Shown piece after piece: positions 8,126 to 16,272 of a stretch of 64,000 nucleotides of DNA. The translations under genes and the position numbers were made by a program. Source of the stretch: Acidicapsa ligni (GTDB lineage: Bacteria; Acidobacteriota; Terriglobia; Terriglobales; Acidobacteriaceae); contig NZ_JAGSYG010000004.1 of NCBI RefSeq assembly GCF_025685655.1, positions 310,001-374,000 of the forward strand, given 5' to 3'. Within the stretch, counting starts at the first letter, position 1; each line of letters opens with the position of its first letter. A model generated the notes under the pieces. It saw only the letters and a program-made list of their open reading frames with translations, ran no database searches and had not been told where the DNA came from.

Positions 8126-9859
8126 ATGCCGTTGATGCCTCTCGATGAGTTTTTGCGGCTCTTTCCAATTCGCGCTTCGTCCCTGGCATGGTTCTTAGGT
8201 GCGGGCGCTTCTGCCTCAGCTCGATTGCCTACCGCGGGTGATCTAATTTGGCGGTTCAAGCGAACGCTGTACTGTACCAGCGCGAAGGTTGATCCAAGGA
8301 CCTGCGATGACCTCGGCAATGAGGTCGTCCGTGCGCGTTTACAGCGATACCTCGATGGTACGGGCAAATATCCTGCGTTGAATGCGCCTGAGGAATACGC
8401 CTCCTATTTCGAGCAGACCTATCCTGCTCCTGAAGATCGGCGACGCTTTATCGAAACGATGTTGCAGGGGGCAACACCCTCGTTTGGGCATCACATTCTC
8501 GCTGCGTTGATGAAGGCAGACAAGACAAGGCTGGTGTGGACGACAAACTTTGATCGGTTGGTGGAGGATGCCGCGGCGACAGCCTACGGTTCCACATCTG
8601 CATTGACTGTCTCCACGATTGACTCCAGCGCAGTCGCTATCCGTGCGCTCAACGATGGAAGTTGGCCATTGCTGGGAAAGCTCCACGGCGATTTTCAGTC
8701 TGTGGCTCTCAAAAATACGACCGATGAGCTGAAAAACCAAGAAAGTGCGCTACGGGCCGCGCTCATCGAATCATGCAAGCGGTTCGGTTTGATCGTCGCT
8801 GGTTACAGTGGGCGCGACGAGAGCGTGATGAATGCCCTCGAAGAAGCGGTCTCCTACCCTAATGCCTATCCAGGTGGACTGTTCTGGGTGTTGCGTTCCG
8901 GTTCACCCGTATACTCCCGCGTAGAGGCGCTTGTGGCTCACGCGCAAAGTGCCGGCATCCAAGCGGCCTTGATCGAAACAGAAACATTTGATGAGTTGAT
9001 GGGCGATTTGGCACAGCAGGTCGAAGACCTTCCGTCCGGCCTCTTGGAAACCCTTAATAAGATGCGGTCGAAGGTCAGCAATGTTTCGCTCCCGGCACCA
9101 GGAACTGGCTGGCCTGTAGTGAGAATGAATGCGGTCCCAATCTTAAGCTGGCCGAAGGAGTGCCGGAAATTTGATGCCAAGATCGGGGGAGCCAAGGAGC
9201 TACGCGAGCTACTTCGAGCGGAGACTGCAGAACTTGTTGCTGTGCGTTCTCAGCATGGCGTCCTAGCGTTTGGCGCCGATGCAGAAGTTCATCGCGTGTT
9301 TGCTGCCCACAAACCAGACAAGTTAGATCTGCATTCGATAGAAGCAAGCCGATTGTGGCGGGAGACAAATGAACTGAACCTCCTGCGGAATGCTTTGGTT
9401 CATGGATTGATTCAGAACATGCCTCTGATCGTCTGGGCAGGAAGGGGTGTTCACGAGATTCATATTGACCCTGCGTCTGCGAATGCGCCGCAGCTTGCGC
9501 CGCTTCGCACCGCACTCAAGGTGATTGCCGGAACGGTACCGGAGACGGACGTGAAGTGGTCTGAGGGTGTGTCGATCCGTATCGAATATCGGTTGGGGCG
9601 TTTATGGATGTTGCTGGAACCTACGGTTTGGTTCGAGAAGACCAAGAGCGACGACGAGCGATACATCTGCGGAGACTTCGTGAGGGAGCGGCAAGCGCGA
9701 AGATATAACCGGGTTGCAGACAGCATTCTCAATGCCTGGTTGCAGGTTTTGCTGCCCGGAACGCAGGATGCCGAGATTCGTGCCTTTTATGGTCAGGCGG
9801 GAATCGAGGCGCGCTTCGTGATTTCACGACGGACGGCATTTACGAGGAGGAGTTTATGA
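8126..9859 (+). CDS. SIR2-APAZ protein, NADase effector subunit of a short Argonaute (SPARSA) system
   Basis: The N-terminal half (residues about 15-280) is a SIR2 domain: GAGAS Rossmann motif at 25-29, TTNFD with Asn near 141, KLHGD with His near 187, and a VAGYSGRD motif. The C-terminal half (about 290-577) matches in position and size the APAZ region that holds the N/L1/L2-like part of split Argonautes. Its stop overlaps the start of the MID-PIWI gene (ATGA at 9856-9859), which is the diagnostic pairing. In characterised SPARSA systems the complex uses a guide RNA to sense invading plasmid or phage DNA and the SIR2 domain then depletes NAD+, killing or arresting the cell. Catalytic Asn and His appear intact. 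APAZ identity is inferred from context rather than read as a motif. Confidence 0.88.
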   Translation: MPLMPLDEFLRLFPIRASSLAWFLGAGASASARLPTAGDLIWRFKRTLYCTSAKVDPRTCDDLGNEVVRARLQRYLDGTGKYPALNAPEEYASYFEQTYPAPEDRRRFIETMLQGATPSFGHHILAALMKADKTRLVWTTNFDRLVEDAAATAYGSTSALTVSTIDSSAVAIRALNDGSWPLLGKLHGDFQSVALKNTTDELKNQESALRAALIESCKRFGLIVAGYSGRDESVMNALEEAVSYPNAYPGGLFWVLRSGSPVYSRVEALVAHAQSAGIQAALIETETFDELMGDLAQQVEDLPSGLLETLNKMRSKVSNVSLPAPGTGWPVVRMNAVPILSWPKECRKFDAKIGGAKELRELLRAETAELVAVRSQHGVLAFGADAEVHRVFAAHKPDKLDLHSIEASRLWRETNELNLLRNALVHGLIQNMPLIVWAGRGVHEIHIDPASANAPQLAPLRTALKVIAGTVPETDVKWSEGVSIRIEYRLGRLWMLLEPTVWFEKTKSDDERYICGDFVRERQARRYNRVADSILNAWLQVLLPGTQDAEIRAFYGQAGIEARFVISRRTAFTRRSL

Positions 9860-11277
9860 AGCAAGATCGTTCGGCGCTTCCAGGATATGGGAAATCTGCG
9901 GAACCCCTCTTGCTCTTCAGTCCAGAGCGTCCGGGGGATCGTGATGTGCATCCGTTGCGTGGGCTTGTCCAATACGGCCCGTACAGCAAGAACTTTATCA
10001 ATAGAGTTTTTGATCCAATCCGAGTAGCCACGATATTTCCCGACGGCATGAATGCACGCGTGAGAGCATTGTTCGATGAATTTGAACGCTCTCATAACCC
10101 ACAGGAGCGGAAGGACTATCTGATTCCGTTTCCGGGCTTCCGTACAGTCTTTGGCATCAATCTGAAGCCTGCTGCGGGTGGATTGCACGTTGTGATCCCA
10201 GAGAACGCCGATGAGATCATCCACAGTAGTTCCCATCCTCATATCGCACTTGCGCAACTAATCACGGATGCGATGACACGGTTAGACACCCGGCGCAATG
10301 AGTATGATGTGCTCCTGATTGTGTTGCCCGACCGATGGGAAGATGCCTTTGAGGGAGAAGACGATGGGTTTGACCTCCATGACCACATCAAGGCAATCAA
10401 TGCGTCTCGCGGAACGCCGACTCAATTCATCACCGAGAGCGGCGCATTGGATTACCGATGCCGTGCGAGTGTCATGTGGCGGTTGAGTATTGCACTGTAC
10501 TGTAAGGCGGGTGGCATACCGTGGAAGCTTGCCGATGCGGACCCTACGTCGGCGTTCATTGGGGTCAGCTACGCGCTCAAATTCGATCCGAGCGGGAAGG
10601 TGACTTTCGTGACGTGCTGCAGCCAGGTCTTCGATGCGGATGGAGCGGGACTCGAATTCGTTGCGCATGAAACCCGCGATGTACATCAGGACGGTGACAA
10701 TCCGTTCCTAAGCCGTAGCGAAATGAGGCGTATCATGGCCCGCAGTCTCAGTCTTTATCAGAGGCGGCATGGTGGCCAGTCTCCGCAGAAGATCAGTGTT
10801 CACAAGACGACGGAATTTAAGAAGGATGAAGTCGAAGGCTGTTTCGATGCCTTTGACTCGATTGCCGAAGTGGATCTCTACCAGATCAAGCAGGAGGTTC
10901 CGTGGCACGGCATTCTCTATGAGAACGCAACTTCACCTGCGATGTATCCCTGTGAACGCGGGCTCTATCTTCCTGTGGATGAGAGAGAACTATTGGTGTG
11001 GACACAGGGGGACGTTCCCCAGGCGTCCAGTGGAAAGCACTTCTACAAGGAAGGCAAAGGTATTCCGCATCCCATCGCCATCCGACGATTCGGCGGACAC
11101 GGGAGCTGGGATGCTCCGGTTCAGTCAATCCTCGGGCTGACCAAGATGAACTGGAACAATGACCAACTCTATGACAGAATGCCGATCACATTGCAGTATG
11201 CCAGCAAGCTCGCTGCGACTATGAAATCTATGCCGATTGTCTCCTCACGTCCTTATGAGCTTCGTCTGTTCATCTAA
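9856..11277 (+). CDS. Short prokaryotic Argonaute (MID-PIWI only, catalytically inactive)
   Basis: At 473 residues this has the length of short pAgos, which lack the N and PAZ domains. The MID/PIWI signature CKAGGIPW follows the segment RASVMWRLSIALY near residues 202-222. The PIWI strand that normally carries the first catalytic Asp reads FIGVSYA (about 234-240), with no Asp, and the protein ends with the conserved LTKMNWNND (about 428-436) and PITLQYASKLA region typical of PIWI C-termini. Loss of the slicer residues is normal for short pAgos: the protein binds guide and target and signals to the SIR2 partner encoded immediately upstream. AGGAGG at 9846-9851, inside the upstream gene, serves as ribosome site. 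Confidence 0.9.
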   Translation: MKQDRSALPGYGKSAEPLLLFSPERPGDRDVHPLRGLVQYGPYSKNFINRVFDPIRVATIFPDGMNARVRALFDEFERSHNPQERKDYLIPFPGFRTVFGINLKPAAGGLHVVIPENADEIIHSSSHPHIALAQLITDAMTRLDTRRNEYDVLLIVLPDRWEDAFEGEDDGFDLHDHIKAINASRGTPTQFITESGALDYRCRASVMWRLSIALYCKAGGIPWKLADADPTSAFIGVSYALKFDPSGKVTFVTCCSQVFDADGAGLEFVAHETRDVHQDGDNPFLSRSEMRRIMARSLSLYQRRHGGQSPQKISVHKTTEFKKDEVEGCFDAFDSIAEVDLYQIKQEVPWHGILYENATSPAMYPCERGLYLPVDERELLVWTQGDVPQASSGKHFYKEGKGIPHPIAIRRFGGHGSWDAPVQSILGLTKMNWNNDQLYDRMPITLQYASKLAATMKSMPIVSSRPYELRLFI

Positions 11278-11393
11278 AACAAAATTGCTGGATTGTGCGA
11301 CTTATTTGAGACCGATCTGAAATTGAATCCCTGAGTATGAGAATTCAACTCGGCTGACTTGTGATTGAGAGAAGAATGCAGTGATGGAGATAT

Positions 11394-11646
11394 ATGAAAG
11401 GACACTCGGGAGCGAGTGTTCCAACCCATCGGTTGGACGAAACCTGGCCTGCGGCAGCTCTAGAAGGGTGGAAACCGTCGGGCGAAATCTTCGACGCTTT
11501 ATGGGAGCGAGTTTTAGACTTTATCGGAGTGCGGCGCGCTTCATGTTCGTTTGGATTCCAAGCTCGAACTCATCGACGAGCTCTGTCACGATCTTCGTGA
11601 TTGTGCTGAAAAATTCGAGTCATCTGCTAGCATGGGCCTTCGATAG
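11394..11646 (+). pseudogene. Small gene of unknown function broken by one frameshift
   Basis: From ATG 11394 (GGAGA just upstream) about 48 protein-like residues run to GVRR near 11537 (WKPSGEIFDALWERVLDFIG). The +1 frame then continues as ALHVRLDSKLELIDELCHDL and on to a stop at 11644-11646. Skipping one base in the CGGCGCGC stretch around 11531-11540 joins them into a single acidic helical protein of about 84 residues. Its stop lies 17 bases before the SIR2 start at 11664, so it was probably the first gene of a two-gene unit. Function not recognised. The shift could be real decay or a sequencing error. Confidence 0.45.
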
Positions 11647-11663
11647 TTAAAGGATAGGTGTCT

Positions 11664-12671
11664 ATGGGAATTGCGCTGATCTTGGGCGCTGGCGCGAGTC
11701 GAGGTGTAAGTTACGCCAAGACCAGGGATGTTCCATCTCCATTGGATCGGGATTTCTTCGACCTCCTGCAACGATTGGAGCCCAACGGGAAGGACGAGCA
11801 ACAGATCGATAGAACGCTGCGGTGGGTGCAACAACTCCCGATAGAGTATTGGCGGTCCATGGAGAAGTCTTTTTACACGTTGCATCTCAGGGCGTATCTA
11901 AGGGACAAACTCAACCGGCCATCTCAGGGGAAGTTGATCCCGAAGGATGATGAAGACGTAGTCAGTACGTTCGTCATTGCGATTGGAGCGTTGCTTCGAG
12001 CCGCGCACGGCACCGAAACGTGCGACTTCCATAGGAAGTTGCTGTCAAAGCTCTACCTCAATGATGTCGTCGTTTCCTTTAACTATGATCTTGTAGTCGA
12101 GCGAGCGATGAAAGCGTTGCCGCGCTTCAGTTCGATCCCGTTTGGCAATTGGCTCTACGGGTTCTCGAACCGCCCGAAGAAGTGGTTAGGTCCGACCGTC
12201 TTCAAAATGCACGGGAGCTTCAACTGGACAATGCCGGAGACAACGGGTGGCAGCTTTGGGGTACGAACCCGAGGCTGGCCGGAGTTGGAGAGTGCTCCAG
12301 GCTTCACACGCTTCAAGCGGGAAGGAACTTCGTATCCGATTTTCTTGCCATTCTGGGACAAGCGGGTCGAGGCCGATCCCTGGAGAGAAGTGTGGGTAAA
12401 AGCCTTCGAGAATCTTGAAAAGATCGACAGCGTGATCGTGTGGGGCTATTCCTTGCCGCCTACCGACGTGAAAGCGCAACTTGTATTCCAACTCGCGCTT
12501 TCAGACCGAGTATTCAATCTTTGTGTGATCGATCCTTCAGGGCCTGTGAGGGATCGATGGAGAATGATGCTCCCTGATGCGAAATTCTGGGAGTTCGAGA
12601 CGGTTGAGAAGTTCTTCGATAACGTGCCGCGCTGGTGGCGAGACCATCCGGACGGCGATCCGGAGGACTAG
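11664..12671 (+). CDS. Stand-alone SIR2-like NAD-hydrolysing protein
   Basis: A 335-residue SIR2-fold protein with GAGAS at residues 8-12, SFNYD with Asn near 140, KMHGS with His near 183 and a VIVWGYSLPPTD strand near residue 260 corresponding to the late Rossmann motif. Such SIR2-like proteins are NADases in several phage-defence systems (Thoeris ThsA, DSR, SIR2-HerA and others), but the usual partners (TIR protein, HerA) are not next to it. ATG 11664 is preferred over GTG 11658 because AAAGGA sits about ten bases before it. It lies 386 bases after the Argonaute operon on the same strand and may be an independent module with the small broken gene before it. Confidence 0.82.
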   Translation: MGIALILGAGASRGVSYAKTRDVPSPLDRDFFDLLQRLEPNGKDEQQIDRTLRWVQQLPIEYWRSMEKSFYTLHLRAYLRDKLNRPSQGKLIPKDDEDVVSTFVIAIGALLRAAHGTETCDFHRKLLSKLYLNDVVVSFNYDLVVERAMKALPRFSSIPFGNWLYGFSNRPKKWLGPTVFKMHGSFNWTMPETTGGSFGVRTRGWPELESAPGFTRFKREGTSYPIFLPFWDKRVEADPWREVWVKAFENLEKIDSVIVWGYSLPPTDVKAQLVFQLALSDRVFNLCVIDPSGPVRDRWRMMLPDAKFWEFETVEKFFDNVPRWWRDHPDGDPED

Positions 12672-12673
12672 AT

Positions 12674-12701
12674 GAATCGGATGCATACCGTCATCCGATT
12701 C
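12674..12701. terminator. Hairpin between convergent genes
   Basis: Perfect 10-bp inverted repeat GAATCGGATG / CATCCGATTC with an 8-base loop, three bases after the SIR2 stop and before the end of the opposing gene. No T run follows, so intrinsic termination would be weak. Confidence 0.5.
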
Positions 12702-12716
12702 AGGTCCGTCCCGGAT

Positions 12717-13226
12717 TTACTGCCATTTGGTGGGATCATTCGCAATAGAAATGGCGGGAACGGTTTCCAGGTAGAGCCGTTTGTCAACGGAGTGTCCTTT
12801 TTCTTGAAGCTTCGCCACCAGAGAGTCGTAGTGCAAATACCCGCAAATCGCAATCGTCGTCCCAGAGGCGGATTGAATCAACTTCTCGACCCAGGCGTCC
12901 TCCCGGATGTCGTCTGAGGAAACCCTCACTGTGATTGCCTCTTCAAACATGCGGGGACGATTGCGCTGCTCTTCCAAGATTCCAGCACTCTGCTTCTCTT
13001 CGATTGTCATATCGAGGTTGTACCAGCGCAATCCATACTCTGCGGCGAGTCTCTGAGCGACTGAGGAGTAGCCGATAGCCTCGTGGTATTCCTCGGCAAT
13101 CGCCGTAAGCGGCTCAACATAGCGGACGCCAATCCAAGCTCGCAGAAGGCCCTCAAATCCTGCTTCTGAGTGTTGCATTCTGTGATCAGTGCCGATTACC
13201 ACAAAGTTCAACGCCTCGATCTCCAA
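12717..13226 (-). CDS. Hypothetical protein, possibly TraB/ChaN-like
   Basis: Not firmly recognised. The 169-residue cytoplasmic protein begins with a hydrophobic strand (LNFVVIGTDH). Near residue 122 it has TIAICGYLHYDSLVAKLQEK, which loosely resembles the G-x-x-H-x-x-x-L-x-x-x-L element of TraB/ChaN-like proteins. Conserved-looking His residues in GTDHRMQH and GYLHYD could bind a metal or substrate. It converges on the SIR2 gene and is read in the same direction as the winged-helix gene upstream, about 60 bases away. Role unknown. Confidence 0.55.
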   Translation of the reverse strand: MEIEALNFVVIGTDHRMQHSEAGFEGLLRAWIGVRYVEPLTAIAEEYHEAIGYSSVAQRLAAEYGLRWYNLDMTIEEKQSAGILEEQRNRPRMFEEAITVRVSSDDIREDAWVEKLIQSASGTTIAICGYLHYDSLVAKLQEKGHSVDKRLYLETVPAISIANDPTKWQ

Positions 13227-13286
13227 CGCTGCCTCTCATAGCTGATCGCTCCTTACGAAGGAAACGATCGCCGGTTTCGTATCCAC

Positions 13287-13868
13287 TCACTTTGTGGCTG
13301 ATTTCACCGGTATGACTTTTTTCCCGATTGCGGGCATCGAAACGACCTTTTGAGCGCCCGCCTTTTTCAATTCCCGTTGCTCGAACGTAGGCTCTTTGCT
13401 CTCCCGTTTATTTGCGAGATACGCATTCCACCAGTTCTCATCGACTTTCTTCTTGTTGCGAAGCTGTTGCACCGCAGTGGTTGGATGCACGATGGCCACG
13501 TACTTGTAACGCTGGTTGCCGACTTGCAGCGTCCGGATAAATCCGTTGTCCTCTAAAATCTTCATACGCTCCAGCCAGGTGCGGACTGCACGGCTGCCCA
13601 CATATCCCGACGCGAATGCGTGCTCCGTCTCATGCCCCATCTCGATGACGCCTTCGCCGCGTTGTCGGCTGAGCAATTCCAAATATACGGAGGAAGGATC
13701 ATGCTTCTTGCTAATCTCCTTCGAGGAAAGAAGCGCCAGTACAAGCGGAAGTGTACGAGGCACCGAGAACCAACCCTTCTCTCCTTCGCCGGTCCAAAGA
13801 TCTTCCTTGGCAAAGTGCTGTACCCGAATTTCCTCTCGACGTTTTGCTACTCCTGATTTGTCGGTCAT
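13287..13868 (-). CDS. Winged-helix DNA-binding protein, possible replication initiator or regulator
   Basis: 193 residues. Residues about 85-135 read as a winged helix: SRAVRTWLERMKILEDNGFI followed by a turn and the strand pair RTLQVGNQRYKYVAIVHP. Lys-rich ends fit DNA binding. The N-terminal part (WFSVPRTLPLVLALLSSKEI) resembles the start of plasmid Rep-type winged-helix proteins. Immediately upstream is an 11-bp inverted repeat and about 320 bases upstream an array with 9-bp periodicity, which is how iteron-controlled replication genes are organised. A role as a transcription factor of the element is equally possible. Confidence 0.6.
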   Translation of the reverse strand: MTDKSGVAKRREEIRVQHFAKEDLWTGEGEKGWFSVPRTLPLVLALLSSKEISKKHDPSSVYLELLSRQRGEGVIEMGHETEHAFASGYVGSRAVRTWLERMKILEDNGFIRTLQVGNQRYKYVAIVHPTTAVQQLRNKKKVDENWWNAYLANKRESKEPTFEQRELKKAGAQKVVSMPAIGKKVIPVKSATK

Positions 13869-13893
13869 AATCGTTCACTCCCTATCCATCGGC

Positions 13894-13922
13894 CATGCCA
13901 CGAAGCGCGCTTTCGTGGCATG
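13894..13922. promoter_or_regulatory. 11-bp inverted repeat upstream of the winged-helix gene
   Basis: CATGCCACGAA (13894-13904) and TTCGTGGCATG (13912-13922) form a perfect inverted repeat with a 7-base spacer, 25 bases upstream of the start at 13868. The position fits an autoregulatory operator or a leader hairpin. Confidence 0.5.
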
Positions 13923-14184
13923 AAACCTTCGCAGGACGGCAACCCTCACGATGGGAGAACGTCCTGTCGATGGTTCAAGTATCCTTTGTTGGGCGAGCCA
14001 TATCAACGACATAGGTTCGCACAATGGGAACGCAATACGCTGATGATAGCTCCGTCCGCTACGGAATCGGCTCTTTTCTGCACTTGGGCACACGCAGTTC
14101 GCGATTAATCGCGATCCTAGAGCCCTCAAAGCCCAAAAATGTCACTGAAAATGCGGCGGCGGAGTGCGAAGGAGCGGCGGATCG

Positions 14185-14247
14185 GTGTCCAACGTGTCTG
14201 GTGTGTCCAGCATGTCCATAGGTGTCCAGCGGTTCCTGGTGTCCACG
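14185..14247. repeat. Iteron-like array of GTGTCC units with 9-bp period
   Basis: GTGTCC or one-mismatch versions begin at 14185, 14194, 14203, 14212, 14222, 14231 and 14239, giving spacings of 9, 9, 9, 10, 9 and 8. The clearest units read GTGTCCAGC. The array lies in the 510-base gap between two minus-strand genes, upstream of the winged-helix gene. It could be a replication origin, an operator array or a degenerate tandem repeat. Confidence 0.5.
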
Positions 14248-14382
14248 TATGGGGTGACGAGGGGAAGCGGGTGGACCTTATCTCTCATGAACGAGGGGGT
14301 GAGCGTATCGGGCGAACCTATGCTGCGCTATCGGGCCGCCGTCCCAATTGATTGGCTGGCTCACGCCGATTAGCCCGACTCG

Positions 14383-15240
14383 CTATCGAATCAGTCGGTG
14401 CTCGAACGCGGCATCGCGGTGTTCCGCATCGCCAAGAATCCACTCCGTCTCGACCTTCCCGCTCGTCAGGGGCCAGTGCGTGAACTGGAGGTAAGGGACT
14501 TTGGGAAACCAGTTCGGATCGAAGGCAGTGGCGGGTTCAGGATGGAGCAGGCCGACGACTCTCGACTCATTGGGATGGATGGTGATCAACAGAATGGCGG
14601 AGATGCTCTGTCGGCGCGGGGTAATCATCTGGTTGCCGGAGGCATCTAGCAACCCCAGACTACAGAAGGCAGCGTGGGCGAAGTCCGTCGTCACGTACTC
14701 AGGCCGCCCATCCAGCGGAACATTGATCTGGGGGGCGGAGGTCATCAGGTATTGAGCGGCCATGCGATCCATGAGCAGACCAGCGAAATCGTAGTCCGAC
14801 GTAATGGCGAGGACTCCCGGTAGACTGCGGCCTCCGAGTTGCCGGGCCTTGTTCTTCGCCGAGGAGAGCAGCTTTTCGGTGATGAGGCCGAAGGCACCGC
14901 CGCCTGCGCCGGTCATCGTCCGCGGGAGGGCGGACTTCTTCGACATGGAGTCCGAGTCTAGCGAGGTGACTTCCACAAGAAACGAATCGGTGGACGATGG
15001 ATGGCAGAGGAAATCTGGCCCTCCGGTGCCGGGGTCCTCAAAGATGTCAGGATTCTGCTTTTCCGCCCGGAGAAGAGAAAAGACAACGGCCTCTGCCTCG
15101 GCGGCCTTTTGGTCCGACAGATATCGCTTCTTGTACTGCTCGAAGTGTTGGGCGTATTGCTTATTGCGGGACAGAAAGCGCCAGTAGATCTCGACGATCT
15201 CATTGACCGACACCCTCGGTGCTGTTACTGATTGCCGCAT
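14383..15240 (-). CDS. Hypothetical protein, possible PD-(D/E)XK-type nuclease
   Basis: 285 residues, no signal or membrane segment. Near residues 73-95 it has GGPDFLCHPSSTDSFLVEVT, which follows the spacing of PD-(D/E)XK nucleases (Asp in GGPDF, then hydrophobic strand ending E-V-T); the usual Lys of the ExK motif is replaced by Thr, so activity is uncertain. The preceding helix (EAEAVVFSLLRAEKQNPDIF) also fits that fold. No methylase or specificity subunit is adjacent. It lies between the repeat array and the two recombinases. Nuclease assignment is a fold-level guess. Confidence 0.5.
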   Translation of the reverse strand: MRQSVTAPRVSVNEIVEIYWRFLSRNKQYAQHFEQYKKRYLSDQKAAEAEAVVFSLLRAEKQNPDIFEDPGTGGPDFLCHPSSTDSFLVEVTSLDSDSMSKKSALPRTMTGAGGGAFGLITEKLLSSAKNKARQLGGRSLPGVLAITSDYDFAGLLMDRMAAQYLMTSAPQINVPLDGRPEYVTTDFAHAAFCSLGLLDASGNQMITPRRQSISAILLITIHPNESRVVGLLHPEPATAFDPNWFPKVPYLQFTHWPLTSGKVETEWILGDAEHRDAAFEHRLIR

Positions 15241-15300
15241 ACGCTTGACACCTGCTTTTATTGTAGTTGCCGCCCAAATGGGCAGACCGAGCGCAGCGTA

Positions 15301-16272
15301 TCAAAGTTTCGATAGAAACTCCATGAGTGCGGGATTGTCCCGCCAGCGACGCTTGCCGCGTTTCGGACTGAGCTTGTCGAGTTGGGGACGAAAACGGTCT
15401 GGTGTCAGCTTGAGGAAGCGGGAGGAGGCACTGAGATTCATGTAGCCCATATACACCGAGAGGGCCGGAATCATCCGGTTAAGGTCAGCACCATGGCGAT
15501 GCCAGGACGTGAGGCGGTGAACGGCAAATGTGTAGCGCAGGTCGTGCATACGAGGCGGCTGAGTGACGCCGTCGTTGCGGGTAATTCCCGCGCGGAGACG
15601 AAGCCGCTGAAAGGTGCAGTTCAGATAGTCTTCGGCTAAACGCTTGCCATCTTTGTGCAAAAAGAATTGCCTGCTTCCAGGGCTTTTTCCATGGTGGGAG
15701 TTGCAATAGCTTCTTAGGATTTCGTGCATATCTGAGCCAAGCGGGAGGGTCCGGGTAGGCTCCAAACGGTTGTTTCTGATGATAACCACCTTGCGTTTTA
15801 GGTCGATGTCGTCCCGTGTGAGTCTCACTGCCTCGCTCACGAGAGCCCCTGTGCCGTAAAGGAACAACAGGAAGGTGCGCAAGGTGCGCCCATCAATCCG
15901 ACAACTGGGGTTAGCTTGGGAGGTGCGTATGCTTTTGAGCAATCGGCGAATCTCTTCCTGCGAATAGATGTAGGTGATGTTGGGTCGTTTCGCAGGCCGG
16001 CGTGATGGCGGCATCGGAAGAGAGCACATCAGGTCGCGTGCTACCCAGAAAAGGAAAAATTGGCGAAGCAGGTTGTACTTGGCAACCCAGGTGAGGTCCG
16101 AGGTGCGTGGGCCATCGAGAAAGTTTCTGATCTGGTCGGGGCGAATCGTGTCCAGCGAAACATCGCCTATCTGACGGCAGAAGGAAAGGAGGCGGCTGCT
16201 TCCGGTGGTGAAGCTCATCCCCGCGGTCCGCTTCGCTTCCACGTACTGTTCGATGCTTTGATGGAGTTTCAT
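15301..16272 (-). CDS. Tyrosine recombinase family protein with degraded active site
   Basis: 323 residues with an N-terminal SAM-like core-binding domain and a C-terminal tyrosine-recombinase fold. The family normally has Y-G-T-G-L-R-x-S-E; here it is YGTGALVSE, with Leu144 where the catalytic Arg should be. The box containing HDLR is kept (near residue 241), but the last box reads YMGYMNLSASSRFLKLTP, with Tyr in place of the usual His and Phe286 in place of the nucleophilic Tyr. It therefore probably cannot cut DNA by itself. Its start overlaps the stop of the active recombinase gene by 4 bases, so the two proteins likely work as a heteromeric pair, as in Tn554-like or recombinase-in-trio elements. 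Confidence 0.8.
   Translation of the reverse strand: MKLHQSIEQYVEAKRTAGMSFTTGSSRLLSFCRQIGDVSLDTIRPDQIRNFLDGPRTSDLTWVAKYNLLRQFFLFWVARDLMCSLPMPPSRRPAKRPNITYIYSQEEIRRLLKSIRTSQANPSCRIDGRTLRTFLLFLYGTGALVSEAVRLTRDDIDLKRKVVIIRNNRLEPTRTLPLGSDMHEILRSYCNSHHGKSPGSRQFFLHKDGKRLAEDYLNCTFQRLRLRAGITRNDGVTQPPRMHDLRYTFAVHRLTSWHRHGADLNRMIPALSVYMGYMNLSASSRFLKLTPDRFRPQLDKLSPKRGKRRWRDNPALMEFLSKL

Noticed and set aside
14185-14247. CRISPR array
   Set aside because: Units are only about 9 bases long with no spacers, and no cas genes are present.
14164-14373. Reading the GTGTCC array as coding (Val-Ser repeats)
   Set aside because: The frame lacks a start with a ribosome site, the array changes phase after four units, and gene density and direction around it favour a non-coding site; not excluded completely.
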